Source of the DNA: Atopsyche davidsoni
Lineage: Eukaryota > Arthropoda > Insecta > Trichoptera > Hydrobiosidae
NCBI GenBank assembly: GCA_022113835.1
Contig: JAILWY010000027.1
Location: forward strand, 684,501 to 748,500
DNA length: 64,000 bases
Direction of reading: 5' to 3'
Below the pieces are notes generated by a model. The model made no database searches, was not told the origin of the DNA, and was given only the letters and a program-made list of their open reading frames with translations. The position numbers were made by a program, and so were the translations under genes. How positions within the stretch are numbered: position 1 is the first letter of the stretch; each line of letters starts with the position of its first letter. Of this stretch, positions 1 through 12,899 are shown piece after piece.

Positions 1-2030
1 AAAACACATAAATAGGCTCCGCCGCACACTTGTTGGCATGGCCACTCATATATTGCAATAGTATTTATTATGTATGTAAATGCAGAGGCGAATCATTAAA
101 GATAAATACAGACATACACGACTTGCATCTTGTACAAATAAAGTGTTTTTTGTAATTTTTATTGAGGGATTTTTCAATAAGGAAGACAAATATTAACTTC
201 TGTGTTAAATAGTAAAATACATACATAAGTTACCTTAAAATTTTATAGTATATTAGTTTAGCTACCAAATCGTCTTTGGCTACCAAAACGTGAATCTATT
301 ATCAATTATTTAAATTACAATAATAAAGGAAATCAAAATATGAACTATTATGATGGCAATGTTTATCGTTTTTAAGTATTGTATTTTTTGTAGTACCCAT
401 AAGCTATTTTTTCTAAATTTTTTTAGTTTTGTATGTTTGAATAAATAATATTATTTTATTGTTAAAAAATTAATCATTTAATTTTTTCCGAAACGTCGGT
501 GTTGTTTTAAATGATTAAATCTAACACAATGACTATTCCTCCTACTTGAAATGAATAGTTTGTAATGTTATTGTAAAGCTGATTACATATTTTTGCATTT
601 ATAAACTCTTGAATTATTGTCAACCATATATTTATTTTTCTAAAAACTAAATAGAGATAAACAGATAACATGATTCAGTGGATGAAAGTAAGTCACATAT
701 CACATTATGATAATTTACATTAGTAATAACACATATGAACGTACGTTTTAAACTATGCATTGCTTTGTCCAAGTAAATTAAAAAAATATATATATTTTAT
801 TTTAGAGTACAAATGCACAACAAAGATTAAATTTTGTAGTGAATTTTTAAATCTACTTATATGTTATTATTTTCAAGGTATTTTTAATTTTTGTAGAGCT
901 TTGCATCTTCAGTAGCAGTAAGATTCTAAAGATAGCGAATTGTAATTTTATATTGTGTTTAAATTATATAATATCTAACTTATTGTGAATTACGATGAGA
1001 ATGATGCCCTTAATTTGCATGGTACTGTCAATTTCATGGCCAAGCTCTGTTTTCAGGTGTGAGCTCATTAATAGAGTTAGCACGGATGCTTAAATTAAAC
1101 ACAAATGCAGAGTGAAAAATACACTGTTGCCAAACAAAGACTCTGTAAGTAGTTAAAAGTGATTTTATTGTGAGCGATTTTGAACATAGCAACAACGCGT
1201 AATCCAGTATTTGACCTTCGTGACGGAATGTATCACAGTTAGGGATGTATTCAGCATTAATTTCTCACTAAAATATAAAATATAGTGATTCACAGCCAAG
1301 TTATGCCAACAGACGTGGGCTTATTAGTAAAGTCAACATGTATGCTTGTCTAATGAGGAATGCATTGTAATCGAGCAGAAAGTGCAAACTCAAATAAACA
1401 GAATAAACATTCTCATTTTTTCTGAGAATATAAAGGTATTTGACTCATGAATGATATAGGCTAGAAGTGATACATCTAGTAGACAAATCTAGATGACTTA
1501 ACATCTCACACAAAATCATTTACTAAAATAGACTAATGACGTCATAGCATATGATTGATCGTTACTTTTGAGACAATCTTTAATTTTTGTTAAGTTCGTT
1601 CATTAAAATTGTCGTTACGGTGAACACCTACTCTACGGCTCTATACTGCTAAAACAAAATATTTTAAAAAATACCTGAAGATGCAAAAATTGGACTTTTA
1701 ATGAATTCAGTTAAAGTTGATGAATTCTGTAGTTAAAGCATACTTATAATGAAAATGTTTTAATTTGTCAGTAATGTATATATTTTTTCTAATTTTTAAT
1801 TTTTTTGTGTAAATTTTGTGCAATCATTGTGATATCTCAGGTTAGCTTTATATTAAATGGACATTTGACACGAACATTGCCTGCTAAGATTATAGAAAAC
1901 GCATAAATGTAGTTTTGTAACGACTCCAGTACAAAAATCTGGATAAGATCATTCATAACTTTAATTGTCACGTCAGTAGAAAACAAGTTTCATACTCGTA
2001 TTTTACAAAGTAAAATAACATTTAATTCAG
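1..2030. other. AT-rich upstream region, no gene recognised
   Basis: No convincing coding exon is visible. The first coding exon of the DM9 gene that follows should lie here or further left, because the exon at 2031 opens with two bases that must complete a split codon (phase 1). In the two sister genes the first exon is only 7-10 coding bases long, so it cannot be picked out by eye among many chance ATG...GT combinations. Confidence 0.5.
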
Positions 2031-5000
2031 GTTCACCACCGAGAAACTTCGCTATTCCGCCCTACCCGTCTGGGCCGAACCCGATCTACCCTTCCATACA
2101 AAATTTGGGTGACAATCCATACAACCCTAACTACCAAATCCCGCCCTCCACTCCGCACCCCGTATTCGGGTATTCAATGCCCATTCGAAACTGCGACCCT
2201 GATGGGGGTGCCCCGCCCCCTCCTATGGGATTTGTTTTTCAACCCCACCTTTTGAGCTATGCGCCAGAGCCAGTGTCTCCTGAAGCTCCCGAGCAGACAC
2301 AAATTGGAGAACCTTGTAATATCCGTAAGTTTTGAGTTTTGCTTGTAGTGTAAATTCCTTCCTTGAAGTCTCAGTTTTGGAACCGTACTAACTAAATGTG
2401 CTTAAGAGTAACCAGTGTCATTTGTCATGTTGTTATTAATAGTATTGAAAAAGTAACAAGTTTTATGTCAAATGTAAGTCAATAAATAAGTAAATATAAA
2501 ATTTTACACAAGATCGTTGACAATGAAATTTTATTTTAATTACTCACAGCTTAAATATACCAGGCATTATCGATATTTGGTAGATAAAATATTTGAGAGC
2601 GTAAATTTCTTACCTATCTGACAACAATATTTACCAGAATAACATTGGAATGAATGCCTATTCATATGTTGGTGGTTACACATGCAGTGTCTCTTCATTT
2701 CTTCATTTATATTTTTCATTTTACAAGTGAAAATCTATAAATATGTTTTCATGTTAAGGGTCTATACACACTAAACAAGAAATGTACAGTAGAATTGCAA
2801 ACCAAACCAATTGCATAAAAAGGTTTATGTTCATACACTAATGTCTAAGTGTTTTCTCGTTACTGATTTTCTTGTAAGGCACTAACAAAAGAAACTAATA
2901 AATAATTCATGTCAAGGTTTAACACATCATCATCTCATTTGATCATCACACACATAACTATGAGTCGAAATCCAGACTGTAACACATGTGAGTGATTTTT
3001 ACATCGTAGCGTTCTTGTAATATAAATAACTAACCGATTTTTAATGTGTTGCTTGTAGTAAATTAACAGCAAGCCAATGCAATTTCATTTTGCTATTTTC
3101 ATTATTTTTATTAAAATATAGATAATAATATTTAGATAGGATGCTATGTCAAAAAAACGTTTCACCTAAAAAAAAAATTATTTTAACTTTTCCTTTATCA
3201 ATTTAATTTTTGAAGAGAATATTGCAGGTTTGAATCTTATATGTATGAATGGCGTGTTGTTCATACAAACAAAACAAAAATAAGCTACATATAAAAGTTA
3301 TCAAATCATTATGTGATTATAGATTTTCACTGCACGTGACTTATTTTACATGATTTAGTTGCATGTAATAAGACAATTTGTTTGAAAATTATGTTTAGAT
3401 TTTATTCATTCACTGTCTGCCACTGCAACTTTGGCTGTAAAAATTAAACAAGTAATATTGATAACTAATTAAATATTTATAAAATGGACAAAGTGCAGTT
3501 CATGTTTCAATAAGTGCATTGAGCTTATCTTAAATTGATTGATAAATACTGGAAAAAATATTTTTATTTAATTTATAAGTAATCTTTTGATGATTTTTGA
3601 TAAAGAAACGGTTCTTGTTTATCTTGGAATTAATATTGATTATATATTTACTTCTAAAATCAACATTTATCACAGGTGTTAGCTTGAGCTGATAGATAAA
3701 GAACAAATTACCAGAAAAAATAAATGAAACCTTAGTCAATAGTAATCAATTAATGTGAGTTTTTAATAAATTATGTGAGATAATCAAAAAATACTTTAAA
3801 TAGATACAGCTGTTTTGTTGATCAAAAAGAAACTGGTTTTTTACTTTAATTTATTGCTTTTTTTTAAATTGATATTTGCGTATTAAACACAGAATGTCGA
3901 GTCAGTTACATTGTCTGCTTGTATGCCCAATATGCAAATTCATATCCTTTGAAGAATCTATCTAGAATACAGCTCAATGTCATTTTATGATGAGACTACT
4001 TTAACTTTTTAGTCCTAGTCCCAGTAAATTGAAAGGCACAATATACAAGGATAAAGGGTGACTGAAAAAATACATAATCTTCTAGGAGGCAATGAGTCTC
4101 TACTACTTTGAATTATCTAGAGATGGTTTTACCTTATACATCACTGATTTTTAACTGTCTGTTTCTATTTTAGCTGGATATCAATGGATCGGGGCCAGTT
4201 CCTCCAACTGCAGCATGCCAGGAGCCATCCTGGTAGGTACTGATACGGACGGAAGTCCCATCTATGCCGGACGAGCCTACCACGAGGGTGACATGATCCC
4301 AGCCAAAGTCATCCCATCCAAGTGCGTTGCATACGTGGCGTACGGTGGCGAGGAGCATGCCAAGGATCAGTTTGAGGTATTTATAAAATCTACACATTCA
4401 ACTGTATTTGATTTGCAATGATGCCCAGATTCTAAAAGGTTAATTGACAAAATGTTAGGTGAACGTCTTAGCCTAAACATTCTAAGAATCACCATCTCAA
4501 AAGAGCTAAAATTTTATGGAACAATCATAAAGTAGAACTAGCACCTCATAAACTAAGATCTCTATAAATTGTTACTTTGGTGACATTCAATCACTTTCAG
4601 GATGCACTTTTTAGAATCCTAGCTCAGTTTTCCTGGGTAGAGATGCTTCTCATTTATCAAATGGTACAATATTATTATTGAAAACATTTAAATAGAGGTA
4701 AAGGACTTAGCTGCGATGGAAATCTTTAACCATTGTCAAGTGAAAGTCAGAAGATTGCAATCCTTAGAGTGTGTTTGAAAGATGACTTTACTCTTTTGTA
4801 ATGCTTATAAAATAATAAACAAATGATTTTTAAACTTTTCATTATTATTTAATCAGTGAAAAATTATTTCTAAGTAGTTCTAAAAATACTTTAAAATATT
4901 GAATTTGACAGATATTAATACCGGAGGATGAGGCATCTTCATGTTGCTGCTGCTTCTCTTGCTTTGGGGTACATTGTAAAAAATATATTAATTTTAGATA

Positions 5001-6087
5001 TCTTTTAAATTTTATGCGACTTCACTGTTTAGCAACATCACGGTAAAACTGGTTTTAATGATCATTTGTAAAATGCTTGTAACACCGCTCTTAAAAAAAT
5101 TAAACTTTGGAGAATATGATAATCATAGAATGGTGATGGAAACAAACCTTAAACTATATATTTTGGATTATATCACAAGGTAGCACTATGTAAGGTTCTT
5201 TTATTTATTTAATATTGAATTATTAGTCATTTAAAAATATTTAAGATGGATTTCTTTTCCTTGTAGGTTCTGACGCAGCAGGTCCTTGTGTGGCAGTGGG
5301 CAGCCAGCGGGGATGTTCCGCACAATGCCGTGGAGGTGGGTCGCACTGCTGACGGAGAGATGCTGTATTACGGGCGTGTTCATCGCGATGGAGCTGTCAC
5401 TCCTGGAAAGGTAAAATAAAAGCATTGTATAACTACCACTTTTCATTAGATATGCTATCAATGATAAAAATGATGAAAAATTATATATCAATGCTGCATT
5501 TTCTTAATGATTTACCGTAAAAAAAAATTATCAACAAAAAAAACCTTCACGAAAAATGTAGCATTACACCCATAACATTTTCAAAAAAATTTCATTCTGA
5601 TAAATTGCTGATTAATCAAAATATTTTTTGAATGTTTATAAACTATCTAGTAAAAAAATAATAATTTATTTAAATTTTGTTAACATTTCCATATAACTTA
5701 TTTTGTTCTCATTTCTTAAGTTGCATTTGTAATATTATTATTTTTCAAAACAAAACACTCACACAATGTAATTATTTAAACATTTAATTATGTTGAGAAT
5801 TAATGCCATCTTGGCTTAAATTAACGTTGTTTCAATATTATCTGGAGATCATTTTTTTTTGTTAAAGTAATTTTATTAATAAAAGCTGGCTTCTCCACTC
5901 TGAGTAATATTATAGGGGAATAACAAAAACCTGAATGTTTTTGTTAGATACTATTAAAATTATTTTGTACTAAGAAATATAAAATTCTAAATTCCAGATC
6001 CAAAGAACCCACGGATGCTGCTATTACCCCTTCGACGGAGAAGAAAAGTCTTCCACCGATTATGAAGTTTTGTGTTACAAAGCATAA
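2031..6087 (+). CDS. DM9-domain (DUF3421) protein gene A with Pro-rich N-terminal tail; 5' end not found
   Basis: Four coding exons can be traced: 2031-2324, 4174-4376, 5267-5410 and 5998-6087 (stop TAA). Each is bounded by AG/GT and joins in frame at phases 1, 0, 0. The first visible exon encodes about 97 residues rich in Pro, Asn, Tyr and Gly. The next three encode two DM9 repeats: one with the GSPIYAGRAYHEGDMIPAK core and the IPSKCVAYVAYGG end, a second with GEMLYYGRVHRDGAVTPGK and HGCCYYPFDGEE. DM9 repeats are short beta-rich modules; some family members outside insects bind mannose-type sugars and some insect members respond to infection, but this protein's role is not shown here. No signal peptide is seen in the traced part. 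The starting exon is missing, and an optional 19-codon exon may lie at 4912-4968. Gene B and gene C downstream have the same intron phases, so these are tandem duplicates. Confidence 0.85.
4912..4968 (+). other. Candidate cassette exon with a Cys cluster inside DM9 gene A
   Basis: Between the two DM9-encoding exons lies a 57-base stretch preceded by ACAG and followed by GTACAT. It is open in the phase (0) of both neighbouring exons and encodes 19 residues ending in an SSCCCCFSCFG motif. If spliced in, it adds a Cys-rich insert between the DM9 repeats without breaking frame. If the donor is ignored it runs on for about 26 codons to a stop and would be an alternative C-terminus. The acceptor has a poor pyrimidine tract and genes B and C show no counterpart, so this is a suggestion only. 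Confidence 0.35.
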
Positions 6088-6113
6088 TTTTCAGACAGTA
6101 TTATTATTTTATA

Positions 6114-6119
6114 AATAAA
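6114..6119 (+). promoter_or_regulatory. Polyadenylation signal AATAAA of DM9 gene A
   Basis: A canonical AATAAA lies 26 bases after the stop codon of DM9 gene A, giving a very short 3' UTR. Confidence 0.6.
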
Positions 6120-6167
6120 ACTACTATAAAAGTTTAAAAATATTTGATTTATCACACCTAAACCATT

Positions 6168-6690
6168 ATAACGGTGGTCCCCAACCCCGTGCCCGCGGGC
6201 GCCGTGGCGCCCGCCGACGATTTTACGTACGCCCGCCGCTCTCCGACCACAATTTAAAAATTATTTATGTCAAAAAAAAAAATATTAAGTAAAAAAAAAA
6301 ATTAAGTATTCAAAAAAAATTAGTAATTAAAAAAAGTATATTTAGTAATTAAACAGTAAGCGAAAATAATTACATCGTTATAATTTTCAAATAATAATTC
6401 TTTATTATTAATAAAAATAATATTAATAATAAAAGCTAGTTGAAATAGCATCTTATGGTGGCTGATCCCTTTGATGGGTTAATTTTAAAGTTTTTTGATA
6501 ACTTTTTGCGAAAAATCTACTGCATCAATAGAAAAAATTTTAATGCTAAAAGTTAGATATGTTCTTTTTTCTACAGAAAAGATTTTTTTATCTCTTGTAA
6601 ATTTACATATTGAATTCATCTCACAATAAAAATGATTGAAAAAATGGAATTTAATAGTACGATTTTTGTTTGAATATTTTTTTTATTTAC
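6168..6690. mobile_element. Non-autonomous hAT-like element, copy 1
   Basis: The left end reads GGTGGTCCCCAACCC, like hAT-superfamily terminal repeats, followed by a GC-rich stretch and an AT-rich body. The same sequence occurs in opposite orientation at about 22420-23146, including the GC-rich end with CTCTCCGACCACAATT and the inner motif GAAATAGCATCTTATGG. No transposase is encoded. It begins about 50 bases beyond the polyadenylation signal of DM9 gene A. The right boundary is approximate. Confidence 0.55.
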
Positions 6691-6759
6691 ATGTATATTG
6701 CTAAATTATAAATTAAATAATAAATGCAGCAATGTTAATTAAGTAATATTACATTGTAC

Positions 6760-6795
6760 AATCCAGGGACTAACAAGGTTGTTAGTCCCTGGATT
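6760..6795. repeat. Perfect 17-bp inverted repeat with a 2-bp spacer
   Basis: Two 17-base arms, the left beginning AATCCAGGGACTAAC, are exact reverse complements separated only by GG. It lies just beyond the hAT-like element and may be a relic of a transposon end or head-to-head insertion. Confidence 0.85.
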
Positions 6796-6799
6796 CCAT

Positions 6800-7868
6800 T
6801 GATCTCGAGGCACCAGTTTCTAAATCTTACCATAGGGCTAACTCTAACCTGTCAATATCACTCTTCGTGAATTTACTACTTGCCAATAGTATCTACAGAT
6901 GTAGATACTAGTGGCGCAGATGTAAATGAGAACTTTAAATGCCTTAAGAGCTTATCTTTAATACCTAAATATCCCTACCCTCCATTTAAAAATTCGTTTT
7001 ACGATAAAATTATGCTAATTATGATATAGGAAGCATGTAAACAAGAGGTAATGAAATATTTCAAATGTATTTATTTACATAACATTATTTATTAACAATT
7101 GAAAAATATTAACAGTATAATCCCAATTGTAATTATTTAATGGAGTACAACAAAATAAATAACAGCATCATTCATGGATATCAAATACTAAAAATCATTA
7201 CTATGTCCAAAAAAACTAATTAAATTTCCAAATTAATTTATGTAAAACTTCTATGAGCATATCGATTAATTTTTTTTAAGTTCATCATGATTTTTTTACA
7301 TTAGCAACGGTTTCTTTAACGGTACTTCAAATTATTTCATTTCAGAATTTTTAAGCTTTTGATAGATGCTTTTAATATTAATTAAAGTGATAGATTTAAA
7401 CAAATACAAATACTTTAAAAAAATTTCTGGCCCTTCAAGTGCAATGGAATCAGATGTGATTCTAGAGGCGTTTAAGTGTTCCTTATTCATGTTATAAAAG
7501 CCCTAGAATCCAAAACAAAGCCTTTATCATCATCTAGATATAATAAGAATTATGGGCAAAACTGCCAACAACCGGACATGGATAATGACAGCTTTCACAT
7601 TACTGTCTGGTCAGGTGTTCAATATCCCCTCAAAATTGTCATCATTGAAAAAGATGATCGGTTCTGGGAAACGATTATGTTGGAAAAATTAAAATAATTT
7701 TTGATTGTATTCTACTAGAATTGATTGATCCCAGATTTACAAGATAGATGATTATCAGGGATCCACAATATATCCTTGATGCCATAAAAAAAAAAAAATA
7801 ATTGAATTGTTTTTTTATCCTCTAATAACGTAATATCCTCTTTTTAAAATGTATTTCATATGTTTCAG
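6800..7868. other. Non-coding AT-rich stretch
   Basis: No gene is supported. A 73-codon open frame at 7476-7697 has no recognisable family and lies among AT-rich sequence. Confidence 0.5.
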
Positions 7869-7869
7869 A

Positions 7870-8110
7870 TTAGGTTCTGTAGATTGCTGCAGATGGAGTA
7901 TCAGATCTAAACGCCAGAGCTTTGTAAGGAAAGGATTATATAATAATGCTACCGGGTGCAGACTTTTCCTTCCAATATAAAACTGCGGTGTAGAAGGACC
8001 CAGAGACCCACTACATTATTTTTCCCTTAGAAAACTATGGGCACTGGCTCAGGATGAGTAAACGGTGGCCAACCTCCTCTGAGGAGAAGCACTGGATGAA
8101 GGCATGCATG
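7870..8110 (-). repeat. Dispersed repeat family A, copy 1 (reverse orientation)
   Basis: This stretch is the reverse complement of sequences at about 43730-43895 and 48385-48612. Shared landmarks are the motif ATCTAAACGCCAGAGCTT, a TATAATAATGCTA block, the GCAGACTTTTCCTTCCAATA block and a CTGCGGTGTAGAAGGACCC block. No coding frame is conserved, so a non-autonomous transposable element is likely. Confidence 0.6.
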
Positions 8111-8374
8111 AAATTGAAAAATAAGTGGCTGAAAGTACAGTCAGGTTAGCGAGACTGGCCCAGATCACCAAGCCTCCAATGAAGAGAGGCACTGGATGAA
8201 GAAGAAAAGAAATAATCTGTTAAGTTGAGAGAAATAATGTTCAGATTTCTGTCCAGTGTCATATATTTGTTCAATTAATAATAAATAAACGTTTTTGATG
8301 AGATGTGTGTTTTCATTATATATATTTGGGCATTTTTATTATAATTTACATACATATAAGTCTAAATAAATAAA

Positions 8375-8395
8375 TATATATATATATACACACAC

Positions 8396-8477
<82 letters not shown>

Positions 8478-8484
8478 GTATATA

Positions 8485-8572
<88 letters not shown>

Positions 8573-8583
8573 ATATATACGAG

Positions 8584-8622
<39 letters not shown>
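8375..8622. repeat. Long (TA)n microsatellite
   Basis: Roughly 250 bases of almost pure TA dinucleotide with a few TACA and TATG variants. The Tyr-Ile open frames across it are artefacts. Confidence 0.95.
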
Positions 8623-8626
<4 letters not shown>

Positions 8627-8694
8627 TATGTCACATTATTTTTGTATGTTGTAAATTGATTTTTTTAGAGTATTGAGAAAACTATATAATTTAT

Positions 8695-8830
8695 TAGAAA
8701 TAAAAAAACCTTCCATTTGGAAGAAGGGATTTATCTAACTTTTGCATTTAAATTTTTTTGGTTGGTGCATTCGATTTTTCGCAAAAGGTACGAGAAAATG
8801 ATCAAAAAACTCAAATATGGGACTTACCTC
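8695..8830. mobile_element. Fragment of the hAT-like/foldback element
   Basis: The block around 8729-8825 (TTATCTAACTTTTGCAT, then GATTTTTCGCAAAA and ATCAAAAAACT) matches the inner part of the elements at 6168-6690 and 22420-23146. It is a diverged partial copy. Confidence 0.4.
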
Positions 8831-9104
8831 CAACAACGGATTTTGACTTCAGTCTGAATATTTATATTTCTTGTTTGGTATTTTTTTTTGTAAAAAAGTA
8901 AAGTAGTGGTCGATTTATTGCAATTTTACTGAATCGCTTATTCACGCAAAGTTTACAAAAAAATCCCATGGAAATGCGGCTTTATTGCATAATTTCAATA
9001 AGTTAAATATGACAATAATTATTTAAAAATGTTTATAAATATTTATTCCCTTTTTGAATATTTGAAAAAAAAAAAAACCATATAAATTTATTAAATATTA
9101 AAAA

Positions 9105-9400
9105 TGACATGATAACAGACACCCCAGACGCTGCACATTCCAATGGATGTTGCGGAGGCACGCACAGTACCTTATATAAGGTCGACCCTCAGTCCCCCCG
9201 AGAGCACTCCTCTGGTACCTTTTGACGTAGTAACTTGTACTCCTAATTGTAATTCCTAAATAAAGAACATTGTAAATTCTTTCGCCGCCTTCTGATTACA
9301 TTCCTACCGAGAGATAGAAGAAGTTGGTGCCACCTCAACCATTCCTGGCGAACCTGACATCATCAACAACAATCATTACTTACAGGCGAAAGTAGCAAAT
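9105..9400 (+). mobile_element. LTR-retrotransposon end fragment (probably Ty3/gypsy-like)
   Basis: The order of elements matches a long terminal repeat and leader: a GACACCCCAGACGC block, a TATATAAGG promoter-like box, an AATAAA at about 9258, a CGCCGCCTTCTGATTACATT terminus, then a TTGGTGCCACC stretch that could be a primer-binding site and a GGCGAAAGTAGC block. The same order recurs at 19986-20860, so both derive from one family. No gag or pol is visible. Confidence 0.45.
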
Positions 9401-12110
9401 TCATCTCACCAAACGTTTTGAACTCTATTTCTTTTAAAACTTCATAGTTATTAAATATATTTATGGACTGTAAAGAAATACACTCTTAACAGTGACAAAT
9501 AATTCAATATTATTGTAGCTATATGAATTTAATAGCCTGAAAATAAAATAATTTCATTAAAAGCATTCCTTTTTTGGAACACCGCGCCCGCTGCTCAGTC
9601 GAGACGAAGCTTTTGTTTTGTGTCTTGCAAAGCTGTGTTTTATAGTATTTTTTAATTTTGATAACTTTTTATCTGATTTGAAGGCAGCATGGAGTCGTGC
9701 AACTGTTGTGATTGGTTTATAAATAGCGAAAGAGAAGAAAAGTTCAGTACTTTCCAGACCAATGCTGTTGTTTTCTTGATTCTTGTGTTTCTCGCTGTGC
9801 GGGCTTTTATTATTTACTTCCAGTGACAAAAGATGGCAATCATTGCTAATATGAATTAATGTACCTCGACCAGGATCTCAATTCACAAATACCCATTCTA
9901 CAGAAATCATCAACTTAACAAAAAGCAACATGGACATTTAGCATTTATTATATAATCTATCATTGGAAATGTGTCAATTTCTTAGAATAGCTTTCTTAAG
10001 GAATAAATTGATTTTGCAATTATTTATATTGTAATTGAAAAATTCAACCCTGAAGAAATTAAGAGGGTTAACAAAAGTATTACTAAAAAAGGTATGATTT
10101 TGTATAAATACATTTATATTATAGTGAGTTCTATAATAAAAAATATACATCTCACTGTTTATTTTCTCTCTGTGGCTCCCAATTTTTATCAGGACATATT
10201 AGCTAATATATTCATTGAGATTATGTGATTACAAATTGTGTAATGCAGTCGTTTTCCGAGCCGGGCATTGGTTGACCTTGACGTATTTACATCACACTTT
10301 GGTTTGCTTAATTTACAACTTTATAGATGCTCAGGCATAAAAGATGCATATTTTTTTAAGTTTAAAATAGTTGAGTAAGTTTTAACTGTTTTTTTACAAT
10401 CTGGTTTGGAAAATGACTGCACAACATGCATAAAAAATTGTCCTATTGGAATTGATTTTTAAACATTGTATCACTAACGCATCTCCTTATAAGATGAGAC
10501 ATTTTTCCACACGTGAATTACTGAATTAAAGTTTTTACATTCCAGAGCATGATGCAGTTTTTGCCAAATCTGTGATCAGAATACAATATCAGTTTTTGGG
10601 TTGTGTGATAAAGATGGATTACTCCTATTATCGGCAATCACGATAAATTATGGAACTGTTAAAAAAGGGATATATTACAATGAATAAAATAGAATAACCT
10701 GGTTGATGGAACATATTTATAGCAACATAAAACATTCGATCAGGCGACATTTTAGTTAATAGACATTCAATAGTAATGTACAACTGTGAGTTGATAAAAC
10801 CTGTCTTCGTGCAAGTGCCCTTCTTGTGTAGAATTGTAGTCTCATGCCCGCCAATCTGTGTCCACCTGCTTTTCAAGAAAAGTTACAATTCTTATTCGTT
10901 GACATTCTTGAAATTTTAACCATAATGTGCAAAGAATCGGCATGTTACGAAACCATATACTAGAGATTATAACCTTGCTCCTTACTTTATCTACTGACCT
11001 GTGATGTTTCATACATGTCTGTAGCTATGTGTTCACATGCAGCTGAAGATATCAATCCATGATCCATATACCTTGCTGTTTACTAAACAAGCATATTAAA
11101 ATTGGGGATCTGATGGTATTGCTTTAGCTACTAATTCCTAGCATGTCCAATGTCAGGAATGTGGACATCCGGGGAGATACACTCTTTTGGTCCCAAGAAC
11201 TCACTCGCAGAATGTTCCATGTTCGGGCTCTCTCTATAGCACTTGCTTTATTCCATGATCTTTAATTATTTGTGAAATGCAATACAACTATATATGTATG
11301 AGTATTTGCTGTATTAAAGATCTACGAAAGCATTGGCTGTAGGAGTGTTGAAATATATGATTACCTATTCATGCTTTAAAGGTGATATTATTTTCATAAT
11401 TTATAATTAACTAGGCCTAAGTTATATAAGTTGTAAGATGTCACAGCTTTAAATAAAAGTTAGAATGTCAAATGTTGAACATCAAAATTTTAATGTTTCT
11501 AAGTAATCATTTGGTTTTCCATGGTTAAAAATAAAATAAGCTGATCTAGAAATTGCCCAAACGCATTTATTGTAGGTGCTTTAAATTTATCTTTTAATAT
11601 TGAAATCAATCAATGTTATAAAGAAAAGAAATCACTGAGGCTTATTTTATGGAAGGGTTTTTTTCTTCACTTCAGGCACAAGGAGGCACATCGTCCAGGA
11701 TCCCATAGAATGTTTCCACTAGAATACAAGTGGCTTACAACCTTTGGAACATTAGGTACCTCTAGTTCGCATAAGTACTTGATTATTTTATCTCTTGATT
11801 TAGATATAACGTACTCAAGCAAATTTAAAATTTTAAAAATATAATTTAAAATTTTCTTTATAGATATAGAATTTAAATATAATCAATCAATATTTTAAGT
11901 CCATTTCTAGGAAATGATGTGCCAATGTGTAATCCAGACTTTTCAATTGCCTTATTGACAATTTTTTAAAATTATTTGCTATCATTATCAAGTAAACACT
12001 TAAGTATGATTTATATTCAACATCACACCAAGACAAGAAAAATAAACCAACGTAACAAACGTAAAATGAAAAGTCGACTAAGAGAAGATAGAAAAATTAA
12101 AATATTTTAG
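9401..12110. other. Non-coding AT-rich intergenic sequence
   Basis: Only short chance frames are present (for example on the reverse strand at 9557-9829 and 10628-10876); neither matches a family I recognise or shows a codon pattern like the neighbouring genes. Confidence 0.5.
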
Positions 12111-12270
12111 TGATTTCTCCATATGTTTTATTTCAAACTTCTTTTGAAAATGCAAGCATAAGAGGTTGGCGAAACTGGTCACCTTTAAAATATAACATTT
12201 GGAAAAATCACTTAAATATTAAAATAGAATTCCACCAAGTCCTCTCTGTCAAAAATATTGAATATAGAAG
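12111..12270. mobile_element. Foldback MITE family C, diverged copy
   Basis: It carries family landmarks: AGTGATTTCTCCATATGTT, GGTTGGCGAAACTGGTCAC, GGAAAAATCACTTAAATA and a GAATTCCACC...CTGTCAAAAATATTGAA tail. The same blocks occur at 33061-33255, 37330-37560, 49340-49400, 57360-57480 and inside the piggyBac relic at 19441-19490. Confidence 0.55.
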
Positions 12271-12274
12271 TAAC

Positions 12275-12486
12275 ATAATAAAATAAAACCAAATGGTTTT
12301 GGAGACTACGTTAATTTAACTTGAAGCGAGAGCTCTTTCGCCGAACACGGCATCTTCAAAACTGAGTCTATACAGAAAAAAGCGAGCTTATACATAACAA
12401 ATTCAAAAAATGATGTTCGGCGAAAGAGGTCTCGCTACAAGTGAAATTAACGTAGTCTCCAAAACCATTTGGTTTTATTTTATTAT
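12275..12486. mobile_element. Long hairpin element with about 74-bp inverted arms
   Basis: The left arm (12275-12348) and right arm (12412-12486) are near-perfect inverted repeats. They share AAACCAAATGGTTTTGGAGA and CTCTTTCGCCGAACA, with one single-base gap and a few mismatches, around a loop of about 63 bases. No coding potential is seen. This is a MITE or foldback element, inserted directly beside or into a family C copy. Confidence 0.8.
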
Positions 12487-12899
12487 AATTAATACCAGAT
12501 CCAGTAATAGAAGAAACATGACGATATTTGTCATTACATAAATATATTATTTTATAGAGATGCTAATTTAGAAAGTTTGCTTCATATAAAAAATGACAGA
12601 GTGAGATAAATTATATAAGGCAATACTTTTGCTGCTTTTATTAATTTACTTTTTTGTCATCAGTATATACAGTCACGTATAGATACTTAAGTACATATTC
12701 ATTATCATTAAAGATTACAGATGTCTCATGCTCATAAACAGAGATAAAACCAGAAAAAGTATATTGTTTATTTTACTAAAACAACTATAAAGGACCGCAT
12801 TGGTAAATTTTGAATGCTTTCAACCAATCAGTTAGTTCGATATAGCTAAATAGATCATGTTATAATAGATAGCTGTCATTTGATTCTCTAACCCAAGTC

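Noticed and set aside
995..1056. ATG-led frame resembling a signal peptide (MRMMPLICMVLS...) ending at a CAG/GTGTGAG donor, as first exon of DM9 gene A
   Set aside because: It ends in phase 2, whereas the exon at 2031 needs a phase-1 partner. The sister genes have tiny first exons without a signal peptide.
7476..7697. 73-codon frame with a phrase faintly like Tc1/mariner transposase (ITVWSGVQYPLKIV)
   Set aside because: The likeness is too weak, there are no catalytic residues or inverted ends, and the context is AT-rich.
8339..8676. Tyr-Ile repeat proteins on both strands
   Set aside because: Pure translation of a TA microsatellite.
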